In this document: piece after piece, positions 47,871 through 61,030 of the stretch
Layout of the letters: every line of letters begins with the position of its first letter
How positions within the stretch are numbered: position 1 is the stretch's first letter
NCBI GenBank assembly: GCA_030737835.1
Contig: CM060850.1
Location: 30,793,716 to 30,857,715 of the forward strand
Origin: Acorus gramineus
Taxonomy: Eukaryota; Streptophyta; Magnoliopsida; Acorales; Acoraceae
Length of the DNA: 64,000 bases
Direction of reading: 5' to 3'
The notes under the pieces: model-generated
What the model was told of the DNA's origin: nothing
Databases searched by the model: none
The model's input: only the letters and a program-made list of their open reading frames with translations
Made by a program: the position numbers and the translations under genes

Positions 47871-49370
47871 TAAAGTGCCTGATATAGTTAGGTATGTAAT
47901 ATTGTCTTCTTGATTTTCAATGTTGATGAGATAATCCATGAATTAACTGCTCATGTCAAAAACAAGCCATACCAATTCAGATTATGTTATGATGTGTTCC
48001 AGTGTACGGTGTACCACATAAATAATGGTTTTTTTGTTAGGTGTATAAGTAGTGATTTATTTTTATGATAAGCATATTTAAGATTTTATCTTGTTAGATG
48101 CCAATATATCTAAAGTTTCAGCAGTTTATATTTTGTCACACTATACCATGTGAAACAAAAGTTGATAGTACCATTGCTTTCATCTCACATTGTCTGTGTT
48201 CACTGCTGCTTTGCTGGTCTGAAGCAAAGCATATTCTTTCCTGTGTGTGTGTGTGCGCGCGTGCGCTTGGGAAAGCAGATTTTGGAATGTCTTGAGATGC
48301 ACTCTTCTTTTTTTTAAGGTTTTGTCGACAGGACATCGAAAGCTTGTTAATTACTAGGGTTGTACAATCATGTCATCATAATATTTGTTTATGTATAGCT
48401 ATCATGACAGGTCTTGCATGTGTAGGGCTATATAAGAAGACTTCTGGTATCACATAATTGGGTGTGATAGATGATCATTGAATAGAAAAACTTTGTGAAT
48501 TGTAGGGTTTTAAATATAAGTAGTTCATTAAACTTTAAGGGGTGTTCTACATGACTATTTTACATGCTGTTTTTGCAGGATGGGAGACTGTAGAGAGTCA
48601 GTGATGCGTCCATGGGTCAGAGTATTATAGTTTTAATTTTCTTATTTTTAACCTTGTAGGCTCTGGATACGTTTCAATGGGGGTGTAAGCACAATGTAAG
48701 AATTGCTTCACCTTGATACACTGGACGTGATTAACGTGTAAAACTCTCCATTTTGTAAATGAGTTAGCCTCAGAAGGTTATTTATCAAAAGAACTTTGTT
48801 ACATGCACTCTGTTTTCACGGTTTATTTCATAGCTCTGCATATGCTTTCCCAACTACAGTGGTGAGAACAAGCATCGGCATTAATTCAACAATGTTAATT
48901 TAATACAACAATAAGTGTTGAAGTGAAATTAAAGTAATACCACATTCTGGTGATCCCGGCATATTCTCTTTTGCAAACACATTGCACCGACTGTTGTCTC
49001 AGGTCGGATCTAAACAGTTCTAGTCCTTGGGTCGGATAGGGACCTGAAGAGGATTACGTGTGGAAAGTTTTTGTCAGTTTTTTTTTTATTCGAAAGAATT
49101 GAATGTATATTTTATTTTATTTTATTTTATTATTTTTAAAAATTGAAGTAGGGACCTTATGTAACACTTTTCTTCTTTTCAAACAAGAAAAAGCAGTAAT
49201 AAAATAAAAGCTAAATCAATATGACTCGGACATTTGTGTGGATGACCTTTCCCCAACCAGGACTGTGGCCCTTGCCTTCCCAATCTCTCTGTCCATGGTG
49301 ACAATGTACATAGACAATTGACCACTTACAATGCTTCTCTGAGCTTCTGGGTTCTGTAAAAATTTCCTCC
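47871..49370 (+). other. 3' region of the DUF1005 gene and spacer
   Basis: Contains a probable 3' UTR intron and last non-coding exon (about 48579-48790) and a short GT/CG microsatellite (48243-48266, TGTGTGTGTGCGCGCGTG). No other gene is supported before the UPF0114 gene. Confidence 0.4.
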
Positions 49371-50583
49371 ATGAGAGTCGTTCGTGTATCCGCTCAGAGC
49401 ACCTGCACTGTGTTTGGGTTTCAAAGAACAACGAAAAGATTGAGTCGGGGCACGCATGGGTTACAACACTGGACTTATCTACCGAGGCCCGTGTTCATGG
49501 CTTCGGTGAGCTCGACCCCACCGAGGTCGGAGGACATGCTCTTCCCTTCGGCGGTTGCGTCGAAGAAGTACGGCACCGCCGTCGTGGAGGAGTACCCCAA
49601 CGTGGAGGAACGTCTTGAGAAGGTGAAACTGTATTAACTCTCACACACAAAAGCTAGATATTCCATTCATGGATCACATCTTATCTTATTGAGGTTCCAA
49701 TTGTTAAAAATTGCGTGCAGTGCATATATCATTGTAGATTCATGACACTTCTTGGTGTGTTGGGTTCTCTGGTGGGATCCGTCTTGTGCTTTCTCAAGGT
49801 ATTAGTACCACAAATCTATTAAAAAAAAAAATCATTATTGATGCAAGCACGCCCAAATGTTTCATCAAATTAATCTTGTACTTCTTATAGGGTTGCAATT
49901 ATGTGATGGATTCGTTTGCGGAGAACTGCATGGGTGGCGGAGGGAAGGTGATCATTACTTTGATGGAAGCCGTTGGTGAGTGTTATCAGAGTAATATATA
50001 AATAAATCACTGCTTTAGCACTACTAGTTCACTCACCACAGATTCTTTGCAATGTCTAGATGTGTATCTTTTGGGGACTGTGATGCTTGTGTTCGGAACG
50101 GGACTCTACGAGCTCTTCATCAGTAATCTCGACCCCGCGAGGACCTCCCACGACGCGACGCTTCACGAAGAAGGGGACTCTTCATACAGATCCAACCTCT
50201 TTGGCATGTTTGCTCTCCTGGTTCGTCGTCTTGCTGCTCCTCTTTTCTTATTTTAAACCATGCATTGAGCCCTTTGGATGGCGGAATAGGTGCGGAATAA
50301 AGTGGAATAGAGTAGAATAAACCCAAAAACATATTTGTTTGTAAAGAATAAGTGGGTATAACTAGTGTCTGGAATTTTGCAGGAACGACCGGCATGGCTG
50401 AAGATTCAGACGGTGGACGAGCTGAAGACGAAGCTGGGACATGTTATAGTTATGGTTCTGCTGGTGGGTTTGTTTGAGAGAAGCAAGAAAGTTGCGATAT
50501 GTACACCAATGGACCTGCTCTGCTTCTCTGCTTCCATACTCGTCTCTTCCTGTGGCTTGTACCTCCTCTCCAAGCTTAACTAA
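49371..50583 (+). CDS. UPF0114 family membrane protein, probably plastid-targeted
   Basis: Five exons: 49371-49622, 49721-49798, 49891-49975, 50060-50220 and 50383-50583, all with GT-AG borders and matching phases, giving 258 residues. Residues 1-40 are basic and Ser/Thr-rich without acidic residues, like a chloroplast transit peptide. The core has the family blocks RFMTLLGVLGSLVGSVLCFL (first membrane segment), DVYLLGTVMLVFGTGLYELF (second) and, in exon 5, ELKTKLGHVIVMVLLVGLFE and DLLCFSASILVSS (further segments). The family is found in bacteria and plastids and its function is not established. Intron 4 contains a short MITE-like segment. No break is visible. Confidence 0.88.
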
Positions 50584-51850
50584 ATCTGTAAAATATGATT
50601 GGGTTGTGGATGATGATGACCTTTTGTATGTTAGATGGACCTTATGAATCATTTGCTTCCATGTCTCGCATTGGGTGGATCTGTATTGGCATCTTTGTAG
50701 GGGAAATTCATCAAACGAGTGAGGCACACAGATGAAAGAAACCATTCAAAGAGGGTCTTCACTTCTCGGCAAGTTAATGCGAGATAATAAAAGGTCTTCA
50801 TTATTATATCTTTAAGGCAAATCTAATGCAAAGATGTCCGTGTTTAAGAATTTTGAGAGAAGTGAAGTGGACAGTGGGGCAATAAGAAGTTAGATATTAA
50901 GGGGGTGCGTTTTGAGCTTTATAAGTGAATTTTTTAAGAAGTAACAAAGATGAGTATTTTTTAATTAATCAAAGAATCTCTTGTGTTGCTGATAACAGAA
51001 ACTGTTTTTGTTGAAATAAACATAATTTTTGAAGCACCGTTTTTGTTTTAATCATGAAGACAACTTTTCAATTAAATGGATTATTTAGTAACATGTTTAG
51101 GGCTTTTAGCTTTTTTAAAAGCTAAAAATAATCTAAAATGGATTGTCAAACAGGGCCTAAAGTCCAATCAATATTAACAAATGCACAATTCAATAGTCAA
51201 CCCCCACCCCCACTTGAAGGGTTGGTAGGTTATGTCTCCTAAACCTAAATTTAAACGTCTCTTAGGCCTCGTTTGATAACACGATTAGAGTGATTCTGTT
51301 TTTAATTAAGCAGAAAGCTCAAACGTGTTATCAAACAATTTTAGGAAGGCAATTTAATTAAAAAATTACTTATAACTTTTAGTGTAAAAGAGTTGCTTTA
51401 AAAAAAATGTAGAAAATGCGTTCTTCAGGAATTAGAGTCTATTTAAGTCACTTTATGAGTTTATTCAAAATCCTATTTTTCAAATGTGTTTCTAAACGAG
51501 CTCTTAGACTTATTTTATGATAAAAAATTAAATTAATTTGGTGACCTAATAAATAAAAAGAAGACACTTGATTCTATGACTTTGTAGTTTGGGTAATATC
51601 ATTTTTGTGATTGATCTAAATAAATTTGGATCACATAATTGATCATTTTTTTTTTTTTTTGGTTAACATATCATTTTCCTTTTGAGTTTGCGTAGTATCA
51701 TGTCATTGATTCAGTTAGCAATATCGATCTCTATTTCTATTTTTATAGTATTTTTTACAACATCACATCAAGATATGCAATTGTTGTGCATACTCCACTA
51801 CCACTACCAGTGTATACTCAACTACGAAAAACTTTAAAAATATGTATCAA

Positions 51851-51883
<33 letters not shown>

Positions 51884-52200
51884 TATTTTTTTATAAAAAA
51901 ATATACTTTATTAATTAAATATATAACATAAAAAATCTATAAATTACAAATAAGACCAACAAGGATGTGTTTTATTGCATAATTACAAAATTAATTTTTT
52001 ATAAATTTTAAATTTTAAAATTGAATCTATAAGAACTTGTCCCTTCACAACTTATATAGAAAACTGAAGTTTCGAAAAAAAAAATTTATATTGAAATATT
52101 AAAAAAGTTTTGTTTGAAAACGGGTTTAGAAAAAAAAAACTGTTCAGACCTGTTCCAAGGACTAACAGTTACCATTTCGGAGGGCCAATATGCCGAGACG
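50584..52200. other. Spacer with hAT-like MITE fragments
   Basis: Two MITE-like segments are present. One lies at about 50895-51170 and ends GTCAAACAGGGCCTAAAG. The other lies at about 51266-51505, starts GGCCTCGTTTGATAACACGA and ends TTTCTAAACGAGCTCTTAG. The second is related to sequences in the introns of both BAHD genes. A (TA)n run is at 51860-51882. No gene is supported. Confidence 0.5.
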
Positions 52201-52204
52201 ACCC

Positions 52205-52213
52205 GGCCCATAG
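52205..52213 (+). promoter_or_regulatory. GGCCCATAG element upstream of RPN5
   Basis: GGCCCA-type (site II/UP1) elements recur in promoters of growth-linked housekeeping genes in plants, where TCP factors bind. This one is about 190 bp before the start codon. No TATA box is visible, as usual for such genes. Confidence 0.5.
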
Positions 52214-52400
52214 GAAGGGGTAGTTTCGTCAAATCATATTAATAGAAAGGCTGCGAAACTCATCGGAGCAAATTTTAGCTTCTCGATTGCTTCGTTTTCG
52301 TCTTTCTTTTTCGCAGGAACGATCCGACCTTTCATTTATTTTATTTATTATTTTGGCCAATTCGTCTCCCTCTCGTCTCGAAGCTTTAACGATTTCTAGA

Positions 52401-55400
52401 ATGGCTCAACAGGTCTGATAGCTTATCCTCTTTTTTTTTTTTGTCATCGATCGTCCTGATTTTATTTATTTAAATCTCCATGTAAATGCACCATCTTCTT
52501 TTACGTGTGATCTCGGTTCATCTTTTTTGGTCACTCTGGTGCGTATCTCAATCAGCGTTTCACTTCACTGCTTCTGAATGAAATCTGACTGTCTAAAGAA
52601 TCATATTTTTTTGAGATTTTGTGAATTTGGATTGGAAAATTAGGGTTTAGTTTTATCAATATGTTGGAAAATTACGTGATCTGTATAGTATTCTAAGTAA
52701 CAAATCCAGCCCAAAAAAGCAGTTACATTTACCAACTTTTTTTTGTGAACAAAATATCATACCAAATGGCCATATAGTTTGTAATATGCATTTTCCCCTT
52801 CTCATATGCTGGGATCTGATACTTTGTACTCTCAACAAACATCGAGTTTTACAGTCTATTGGGGTCCACATTCTCGTTTAGCCAGGTATTATCTTTTCAA
52901 TTAAAACGGTGGTTTCATCGTCAGTAGACTCCTTGGATCCCACTGGCCTGATAACTGTATATATTTAAATTTCTAATTGATTTCCAACAAGAAATCGAAC
53001 ACTTTTGCTAAGATCCGTACATTCCAAACAATCAAGTCTACAAGCCGTAGAATGTCCAACTAAAATCATGCATTTCTGAATGAATGTTTTCCCACCACGT
53101 GGTTCTCTTTTTTCTATCAACATCTCTATACGTTTCCCTAATATGTGCCCGGGAAACATGAAATTGTCAGAAGACCAGGATCTGCCCATGTTGTTGTACG
53201 TTAACTCAATCTGCTTCATAGTTTTTACGTGTTTGTCTATTGTAGATGTCTAGGCAACATAACTAGGCAGTGTTTGCAAAGATGTGTGGGAGACTGCCTA
53301 ATTATGTTCCATTAAGCAGGCACGTATGGGTCTGGGCGCAGGTAACTATTGCCTGGACCGCCTCGGCGAACAATATGGGCCTTGGCAGGTGCCTAAGGGG
53401 CTCAATACAACTTTATCTTTAACAAATAGGTGACTAGGATGACATAGCCAAATCTAATGTCGGACTAGGAAAAAAACCCATAAAAGATCCCTAAATGACT
53501 AATTGGATTCTTGCATTTCTCTATTCCTCACATCCTCTCTCTGTCCATAAAGAACACACACATGTGATATGCTGCCTTTTTTTTTTCAATGTATGTATTT
53601 TAATCTTCTTGAGATTTCATCTGAAAATGCCATACCTACCTTTTTAATATAATTTATTCTCGTCATCATATTGTTCTTATGTTGCAGGAAGGAAATTTAG
53701 AAGCCTCCATAGAATCCCTTTTAAATGTGGAAAAGCAGATGAGGCTTGCTGGTGATGTTGCACAAACAAAGAAAGCTGTTGTTGAGATTGTTCAACTTTG
53801 TTATGAGGCCCGTGCATGGAAAACACTGAATGATCAGATCATCCTTTTGTCAAAGAGAAGGGGTCAGCTTAAGCAGGTAAAATTTGTTGCTCTAGTTTAC
53901 CATGCTTGCATATTTTCCAGACATTTTTATATTCAAAGATGGACTTGAACAGATCTTCAGCTTCTAGTAAAAACTCATGTGTGATGCTTAGGATTGAAGC
54001 ATAGAACGAGATATGGACAACTGCAATGTGTCTAGTATGTTCACATTATGTGATAAATTGATGATGAAGTACTTCAAATAAAAATTTAGTTTATACTTCT
54101 GAAAGTCGTATGCTATTGTCGGAATCTTCTTGTGCTATTGACCTATTTCACTGGTGATTAAATTTCAAGTTTAGTATGGCATTCAACTTTTGATGCTTGA
54201 TTTCAGTTATCATAGTAATACTACTGCATCAGTATCCAAATTGCTACACGTTCTTACTCATCTTGGGGATCTGTTGGATTGCAGGCTGTTACAGCAATGG
54301 TACAACAAGCGATGCAGTATATTGATGAGACACCTGATATTGAAACACGTATTGAGTTGATTAAATCTCTGAACAGTGTCTCTGCCGGGAAGGTAATTGG
54401 AAACTACTTTGTGGGAGATCAATTTTTAAGTAATAATATTTTAACCATTTGTCATAAATGACATGCAGATCTATGTTGAAATAGAGAGGGCCCGATTGAT
54501 AAAAAAACTCGCTAAGATTAAAGAAGAACAAGGCCATATTGCCGAGGCTGCTGATTTGATGCAAGAAGTTGCTGTAAGTGCATGTTGGGAGCCATAATTG
54601 AAATATCTCCTAGATTTCCCTTTGTTATCAGTCACATTTCAGTGGATTTAGCTACATATATGTTATGAATCACAATACAATAGATTGAAGAGTGACAAGA
54701 AAGTTATAATTCAAATCTAGTACACATACATATTATAAATTATATAACTAAAAAGAAATAAGAAAGTTTTAGTCCAAAGATAATACTTAATCCCAATACC
54801 TGTTGATTCTTTGCATTACAGGTGGAAACATTTGGAGCAATGGCAAAAACTGAAAAAATCGCATTCATTCTTGAACAAGTATGGTGATCTATATTTCATT
54901 CCTCTAAAATCTTGAATGATCCTATATGTGAACTTTTATAACAAGCTGGTGGAACTTTAAATATGGTTGAAGTTATTTGCTTTCTAATGCTTTCAGGTTC
55001 GATTGTGTTTAGATCGCCAAGATTATGTTCGTGCGCAGATTCTCTCAAGAAAAATAAGTCCTCGAGTGTTTGATGCCGATACTTCGAAAGAGAAAAAAAA
55101 GCCAAAGGAAGGTGATAATATGGTTGAAGATGCTCCGGCAGACATACCTTCACTTTCAGAACTGAAGCGCATTTACCATGAATTGATGATTCGGTATGTT
55201 CTGCCTTTACTTACTGAAAGTGCTTTTTGGGGCCCAAATTCATGACATTGCTTGTTCTTTTATCCTTGTTTTTCTCCCAACTGCTATGATTTATAACTAA
55301 ACACTTTTTCTATTTATAAGTCAAATTATCTGTAGCCATCTATAAATGAATGTGCGGCTGAAGTCATGGTGATCTAGTAAGCATTCATGTTTCTGTACTA

Positions 55401-58239
55401 AATTCAATGTTACTTTGCACAATAATTTTTTTGAAAGGTCTCTAATGTTCAGATTATGTCATTTCAAGCCCTCGAAGCATGTTATTAAGTGGTACCGTCC
55501 TTTATATTGTTGCACTTGGATGGCGATACCTTAATGTTTTACTAATATAATTTCAAGTTACATGGTTTGGGGCATCATAGGAGGGATGGATGGAATCTGA
55601 AGAAGCACTGCTGTGTAACAGGTTTCTTCAAACATTAAAGATTATCAGAATGAATTTCTTTTAAAACAAATTGTATTGATGAGAGGACCAAGGTATTCCA
55701 AAATTAGTTGGAGCTTGTGTGCTGTTGCAATATAAGATCCAACTGATCAAGGTCCTGAATTTTGTTTGATATGTGTTTTCGATTCTGTTTCCATTCAATT
55801 CTCGCCTGTATTGATGATCGTTCTAGTTGATTAAGTTTGTATTTTTGTTGCCATGTGCAATTTTTTTTATTGACACAGTAGAAAGCATGTCAATGTATCA
55901 AATAACAATGCATTTTACAAAATTTGGCAATATTTAAATGGAGGAAAAGTTGATCCTATTATATGCAAATCTTGATTATGGATATCTAACTTTCTTCTCT
56001 TTATCAGTCATCATGACTTTCTTATGGCTCATAATAATGTCTTGTTCTTGTTTGCATATATAACATTTATTTTAATTATCTTTGGTTAAATGAAATACAT
56101 TGGATCTATGATTTCATCAATGCGCTTTAATTTTATTTATTGATGCAAAAGGAACACAAGATAATTGATGAGATATATTTTGGTGTGTAGCTATCATTCC
56201 CACAACAGTGACTACCTTGAAATATGCCGTAGTTACAAGGCAATCTATGATATCCCATCTGTGAAATCAGACGCATCACAGTGGATTCCGGTAAATATTT
56301 GGCCCCTATTACCATTTCTTTGTTCTTAGAAACTCTCTTGACGTGATTAGAATCAATAGGTTCTGAGGAAGATTTGCTGGTATCTGGTGTTGTCTCCACA
56401 TGATTCCATGCAGTCGAGTCTTCTCAACGCTACACTGGAAGACAAGAATCTATCAGAAATACCAAAGTTCCGGTAAATCATGTTTTTTTTAATCCCATTT
56501 AATTTCTTATAAAATGCCATCTACTATTGATGTCTGATTTTATTGTTTTGTTGTTGGATGGCACACATTCAGCATGCTGTTAAAACAGATTGTGACCATG
56601 GAAGTAATTCAATGGACTAGTCTTTGGGAGGCATACAAAGATGAGTTTGAGAATGAGAAGAGTATGCTTGGAGGCTCGTTGGTCAACAAGGCAGCAGAAG
56701 ACTTGCGACAGAGAATTATTGAGCATGTAAGTATTTCCAATCCAAACATAGTTTAAGTTTTAATTAATTCCAGGCATTAAACGAGATACTGATATTGTTA
56801 TATGTTGTTTGTGGCTTTCAGAACATATTGGTTATCTCAAAATATTATTCAAGGATAACTTTGAAGAGGCTTGCAGATCTTCTGTGCCTTAGCTTACAGG
56901 TTCGTCACTGTTAGATATTTAGCAAATTGCATTGCTTTTATGATGGTAGTTTCTATACATCCATAATTAAATTATCAGTGAATATAGATATGTGAAGCGT
57001 AATATATATGCATTCAGCTTGTTGTATACGACAAATGAAGCTGGTAAATACAGACACTCAATTAAGTTGTTTGAGAACAATTATCTCTTCATATGGATGG
57101 TGATCACAGTTTCTTTTCTGCTTCATATGACAAAAGACTTCTTTTGCAATTTTAGATATCAGAAGCTCTTTTCAGTAATGTCACCTAAGAAATTTGGCAT
57201 TGGGTTCAGGTCTCAGGAATTGGCCAAGTGGTTTGTAGGTTAAGCCTTCTGGAATTTGCACTAGGCCTTCTTCATGTCATCTTTGGTCTCCGCTTTGGTC
57301 TCCGCTTCTTTTGTTGGTTTGTTGGTTGTACAGGGTCACTGTTTTGGATATGTTTTTTTAAATATTTTTGAAGTATTTTATAAGCTCTGGTAATATGCTT
57401 CCCTGTGATAAAAGCCCTGTAGATGATGGCACATTAAAATAAGTGTGATTGACTCCAACTCTCTCTGTTTAACTATCCAGGTTCTAGGCTTCTAGCTGAT
57501 GGACCACTTTTTTATACTCACTCTGTTACTTCGGTATCTAGGCAATAGTTTTTGACACCACTAGCTTCGAAGGAATCTTGATATAATGGTTTATAAGGGT
57601 TTAGGAGTATCAGCGGTACATGTGTGACAATTTATGTAGATTCTACCATTTCCTCTCGTGACAACTTGACATAATTGAGAATTGACCCATCAACTTTAAA
57701 TGTTTCCATGGAAGTCTATCTAACGATCATATCAGGTTTTCCTGCTAGGGTTTATCTTGTGGTTGAAGTGATTTTGGTATGCGGTGAATGGGCCCCTAGA
57801 GTATTACAATCATACGTAGAGTTGCGTATTCTGAAAATTTCACTCTCTTTTTTATTATGCATGAACAGAGATTATGGCATACTGGGAAATGACTAGATTT
57901 GATTGTCAATGTTCTAATAGCAATTTTATAGAGGGTGTAATGATGATTTGTTTTCATTGAAATATTATAAAGTTCAGTGTCATATATTTTAAGTTTGAAG
58001 CATCTCTACTTCTTTTTTAGGAAGTTGAGAAGCACATGTCTGAAATGGTCGTCTCCAAGTCCTTGGTCGCAAAGATCGACCGCCCCCTTGGAATTGTGTG
58101 CTTTCAGGTGGCCAAGGACAGCAATGACATCCTGAACTCGTGGGCGAGGAACTTGGACAAGCTGCTGGATCTTGTCGAGAAGAGCTGCCACCAGATTCAC
58201 AAAGAGACCATGGTTCATAAAGCTGTTTTGAAGGCTTGA
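52401..58239 (+). CDS. RPN5: 26S proteasome regulatory subunit RPN5 (PSMD12)
   Basis: Eleven coding exons: 52401-52412, 53688-53876, 54285-54392, 54469-54573, 54822-54878, 54997-55193, 56191-56290, 56360-56472, 56573-56726, 56822-56899 and 58021-58239. Phases all agree and give 443 residues, the expected length. The protein is a lid subunit of the 26S proteasome with N-terminal helical repeats and a C-terminal PCI domain (about residues 230-420). Conserved blocks include [78 protein letters not shown] and [20 protein letters not shown] at the C-terminus. Exon 1 codes only MAQQ and its donor (CAG/GTCTGA) is weak, so the exact start is the least certain part. The last exon is much more GC-rich than the others. 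Confidence 0.93.
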
Positions 58240-59325
58240 TCAGTGATTTTGCCATGCCAATGAACCAAAACCATACAGTGTAACGTCTTCACTGCTCAGA
58301 TTAAAGAGTACATGGACTAATTCAAATTTGCAGATGAATAGTCGTTCATGCTATATTTGATCGATGGGCTATCATTTCTCAGTTTCTGCCTTTTATTTTC
58401 CCCTCTTGTTTCAAGTGTGTTAGGATACATCTGTTCAACATTTTTTTTTATCTAATCATGAGACTCCTCAATTTGTATTAGTATGGATATATGTTTTTCA
58501 TGTTTTGAGCAATTCTTTCTCATCTAATTTTTTTTTTTTTTTTAATTATTAACAGCTGACTTGAACAGTGGTGTGTTTATTGAGATGATGTAAACATCCA
58601 TATTAGTGGCTGATAAACATGAAAAGATATGTCATCAAGGATTAGTGGGTAGGCATTGCTCTCCTAAAGATCATGTTTGAAAAAGTGCTTATGTTTGAAA
58701 AAGGGCAGATTGAAATTTGAAACAGTGTTTAGCCTTTCATTCTCAAAGGTTTATGCCATCATCAATATTATTGCAAGATGTCAATCTATTAATTTATCTA
58801 AAAAAGATATATTCGTATCATATTTGAATCTAATACGAGTCGGTTTCAAATTGGAATTTAGGGGTTTCTGTATAAAACACCATTATTTAAAAAAAAATGT
58901 GTGGGGAGACTAATTCTCTTGTAATTGACCTAAAGTCAGTTCCTGCTGTGATGTATCTGTTTTGTAATACAAAAATATACATGTTGATCGATGGTTCTCC
59001 ACATAGACGATAGGTCAAAGCTGTCACTGGAATATGAGATGAATTGGCAAACATATATTACAAATTTACAACTTCCACATGACTATGGTCCTATGGATCA
59101 CAAGGCACTCCACATTGATCCTTAATTTGTAAAAGAAAATCTTAGCATCTATAGACAAAAGCAGGGCAATCTCCGTAACTAAACATCAACAAAGCAAACC
59201 ATATGCATCAACCTCCACCGCCACTTCCACACACAAAATCAAACCCTATGTTCAAAGAACCCAGATTATCTATGTACCTAGCTAGAGTACCATGTCTATA
59301 TATGCACATATTTATATATATATGA
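58240..59325. other. RPN5 3' flank and spacer
   Basis: 3' UTR followed by AT-rich spacer. No coding region or element is supported. Confidence 0.4.
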
Positions 59326-59597
59326 TCAATCAATGCCTGGCGGATTGTCATGGCCGACACCGGGACTATGTCCGAGATTCCTTGGTGAGCCGCTGTCGAC
59401 CCCGTAAACGGTCTGGGGGGTGCTCCAGATGCACTACTGCATGGCGACTTGGGATCGCTGGAGGAACTCTTGGTGGTCATGACTGATGCATCTTTGTCAT
59501 CCCATTCGATCTTCCTCGCCAAGCCAGTGGAGAAGTGATGAGAGAGGAGAACTATAACAAGAGTGGTGACACAAATTGTAGAAGTAGAAATGGCCAT
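59326..59597 (-). pseudogene. CEP-type secreted peptide precursor, apparently frameshifted
   Basis: The minus-strand ATG at 59597 opens a frame with a clear signal peptide (MAISTSTICVTTLVIVLLSH, cleavage likely near residue 25, after STGLA). A short variable region follows. In that frame the rest looks non-specific and runs on to 59208. In another frame of the same strand, STPQTVYGVDSGSPRNLGH continues as SPGVGHDNPPGID and stops at 59326. GHSPGVGH (59373-59350) is the core of C-terminally encoded peptides (CEP), secreted hormones of root and nutrient signalling, which sit near the end of their precursors just as here. The frame change falls at or near a run of six C (59420-59415), so either the gene is dead or one base is missing or extra in the sequence. 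The family assignment rests on this short motif plus the signal peptide. Confidence 0.6.
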
Positions 59598-59639
59598 CTT
59601 AAGGTGAACTGTATTTTAGATGCTCTTGCTGCTGTGTGG

Positions 59640-60251
59640 ACTGAGTTACGGAGATAGCATAACTTAGAGCATCTCTAATCCTATACTTAAACATTTACTC
59701 AAATATAAATTTGAATAAAAGTCACAAAAAAACATTCTCCAACCATTTACCTATACCCATATCAAATCAAGTTTTTATTCAAAACTTTATCCAAATCAAG
59801 GGAGACTCAAATCTTTATCCAAATTTTTAATATCTTTTTTTTTTTCATTTATGTCCACATTTTCTTCCAAATGTAACATTTATCCACCTTTAGTTGAATT
59901 ATATTAGATGATTTCCCACCCCTCAAAATTTTCGCTATCTCTTGAAACCAAATGTAAAAATTAACTTTGGACCTGGTCAGCATTACCACGTCAACGCTGA
60001 CTAGATTAATTTTTTTTTTTACTAAAAGAGATCATATCTCCCTTTTAAAAAAAGGCATATTTATATAGCACGCCTCCATTTTACTTAAGTACAAAAATTT
60101 CATATAAAAATTAATTTTTTTTTATACGGGTGATGTGATTTATCAATCACTATCTCATTTCTCTCTCGTATTTTTTTTATATAGCTTTGTCATCAAATTA
60201 AAATAAAATCAGATAAGATTAAACAATATTTTTAATTTTAATTATATCTCA
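59640..60251. other. AT-rich spacer with MITE remnants
   Basis: Begins with TTAGAGCATCTCTAATCC (about 59664), a GAGCATC-type MITE end without a visible partner. At about 59972 GGTCAGCATTACCACGTCAACGCTGAC resembles the inner part of the foldback terminal repeat of 3631-4313. No gene is supported. Confidence 0.4.
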
Positions 60252-60259
60252 ATTTTAAT

Positions 60260-60783
60260 TAGGACTGCAACTTGGGTCGGGTTGAATCCGAACCCGATGG
60301 GTTGAACCCAATTTTTACATGGGTTGGGTTGACCAAATCGGGTTCGGGTTCGGATTGGCCAATTCGGGTTGACTCACAAATCGGGTTGGGTTCGGGTTGG
60401 CCTTACTCACAACCCGACCCAACCCGAACTTGTAAACTAATAGTTAAAAAAAAATCATGACCGTTCATTCTGTAGTTTCTAATCTGGGTAGTTTAAATTT
60501 TAGGTAAATCTAGCTAATCTTACGGGTTGGGTCGAGTTGATTTATTTAATTTGCACATCATGTTAGAAATTCGGGTTGGGTCGGGTTGGTCCAATTCGGG
60601 TTGAAATTCAAGTTGGGTCAGGTTGGTCCAATTTGGGTTGGATCGGGTTGGTTTATTTAATTACGGGTTAGGTTCGAGTTGGTCCAATTTGGGTTGAAAT
60701 TCGGGTTGGGTCGGGTTAGGGTTGAGTAGTTTGGAATTCGGGTTGGGTCAAACCGAACCCAACCCGCCCGAGTTGCAGCCCTA
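60260..60783. mobile_element. hAT-type MITE rich in GGGTTGGGTC repeats
   Basis: The 524-bp element has inverted ends TAGGACTGCAACTTGGGTCG and, reversed, TAGGGCTGCAACTCGGGCGG. An exact 8-bp target duplication ATTTTAAT (60252-60259, 60784-60791) marks the hAT superfamily. The interior is mostly repeats of TCGGGTTGG/CAACCCGA in both orientations, perhaps multiplied transposase-binding sites. It carries no coding capacity. Confidence 0.9.
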
Positions 60784-61030
60784 ATTTTAATGGATAAGAT
60801 TATTTTAAATTTTATTTCAATCTTATCTATGAATATTTTATTTGAACTTTAAAATCTCAAATAATTAAAATTTTCAATATTATATATGTTGAGATTTAGA
60901 TAAAATTCAAAACAATCTTATCCATATATAATTAAATATTTACAAATTATATTTTAATATTATCTGATTTTATTTTATTTGAAATCCAATCTAAAAATAT
61001 ACAAACGTGGATATTATACAAAAAAAGATG

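Noticed and set aside
59208-59325. Extension of the secreted-peptide frame to 59208 as a 129-residue protein
   Set aside because: The tail after the C run reads through AT-rich repeat sequence, while the other frame gives a recognisable CEP core and a stop at 59326.
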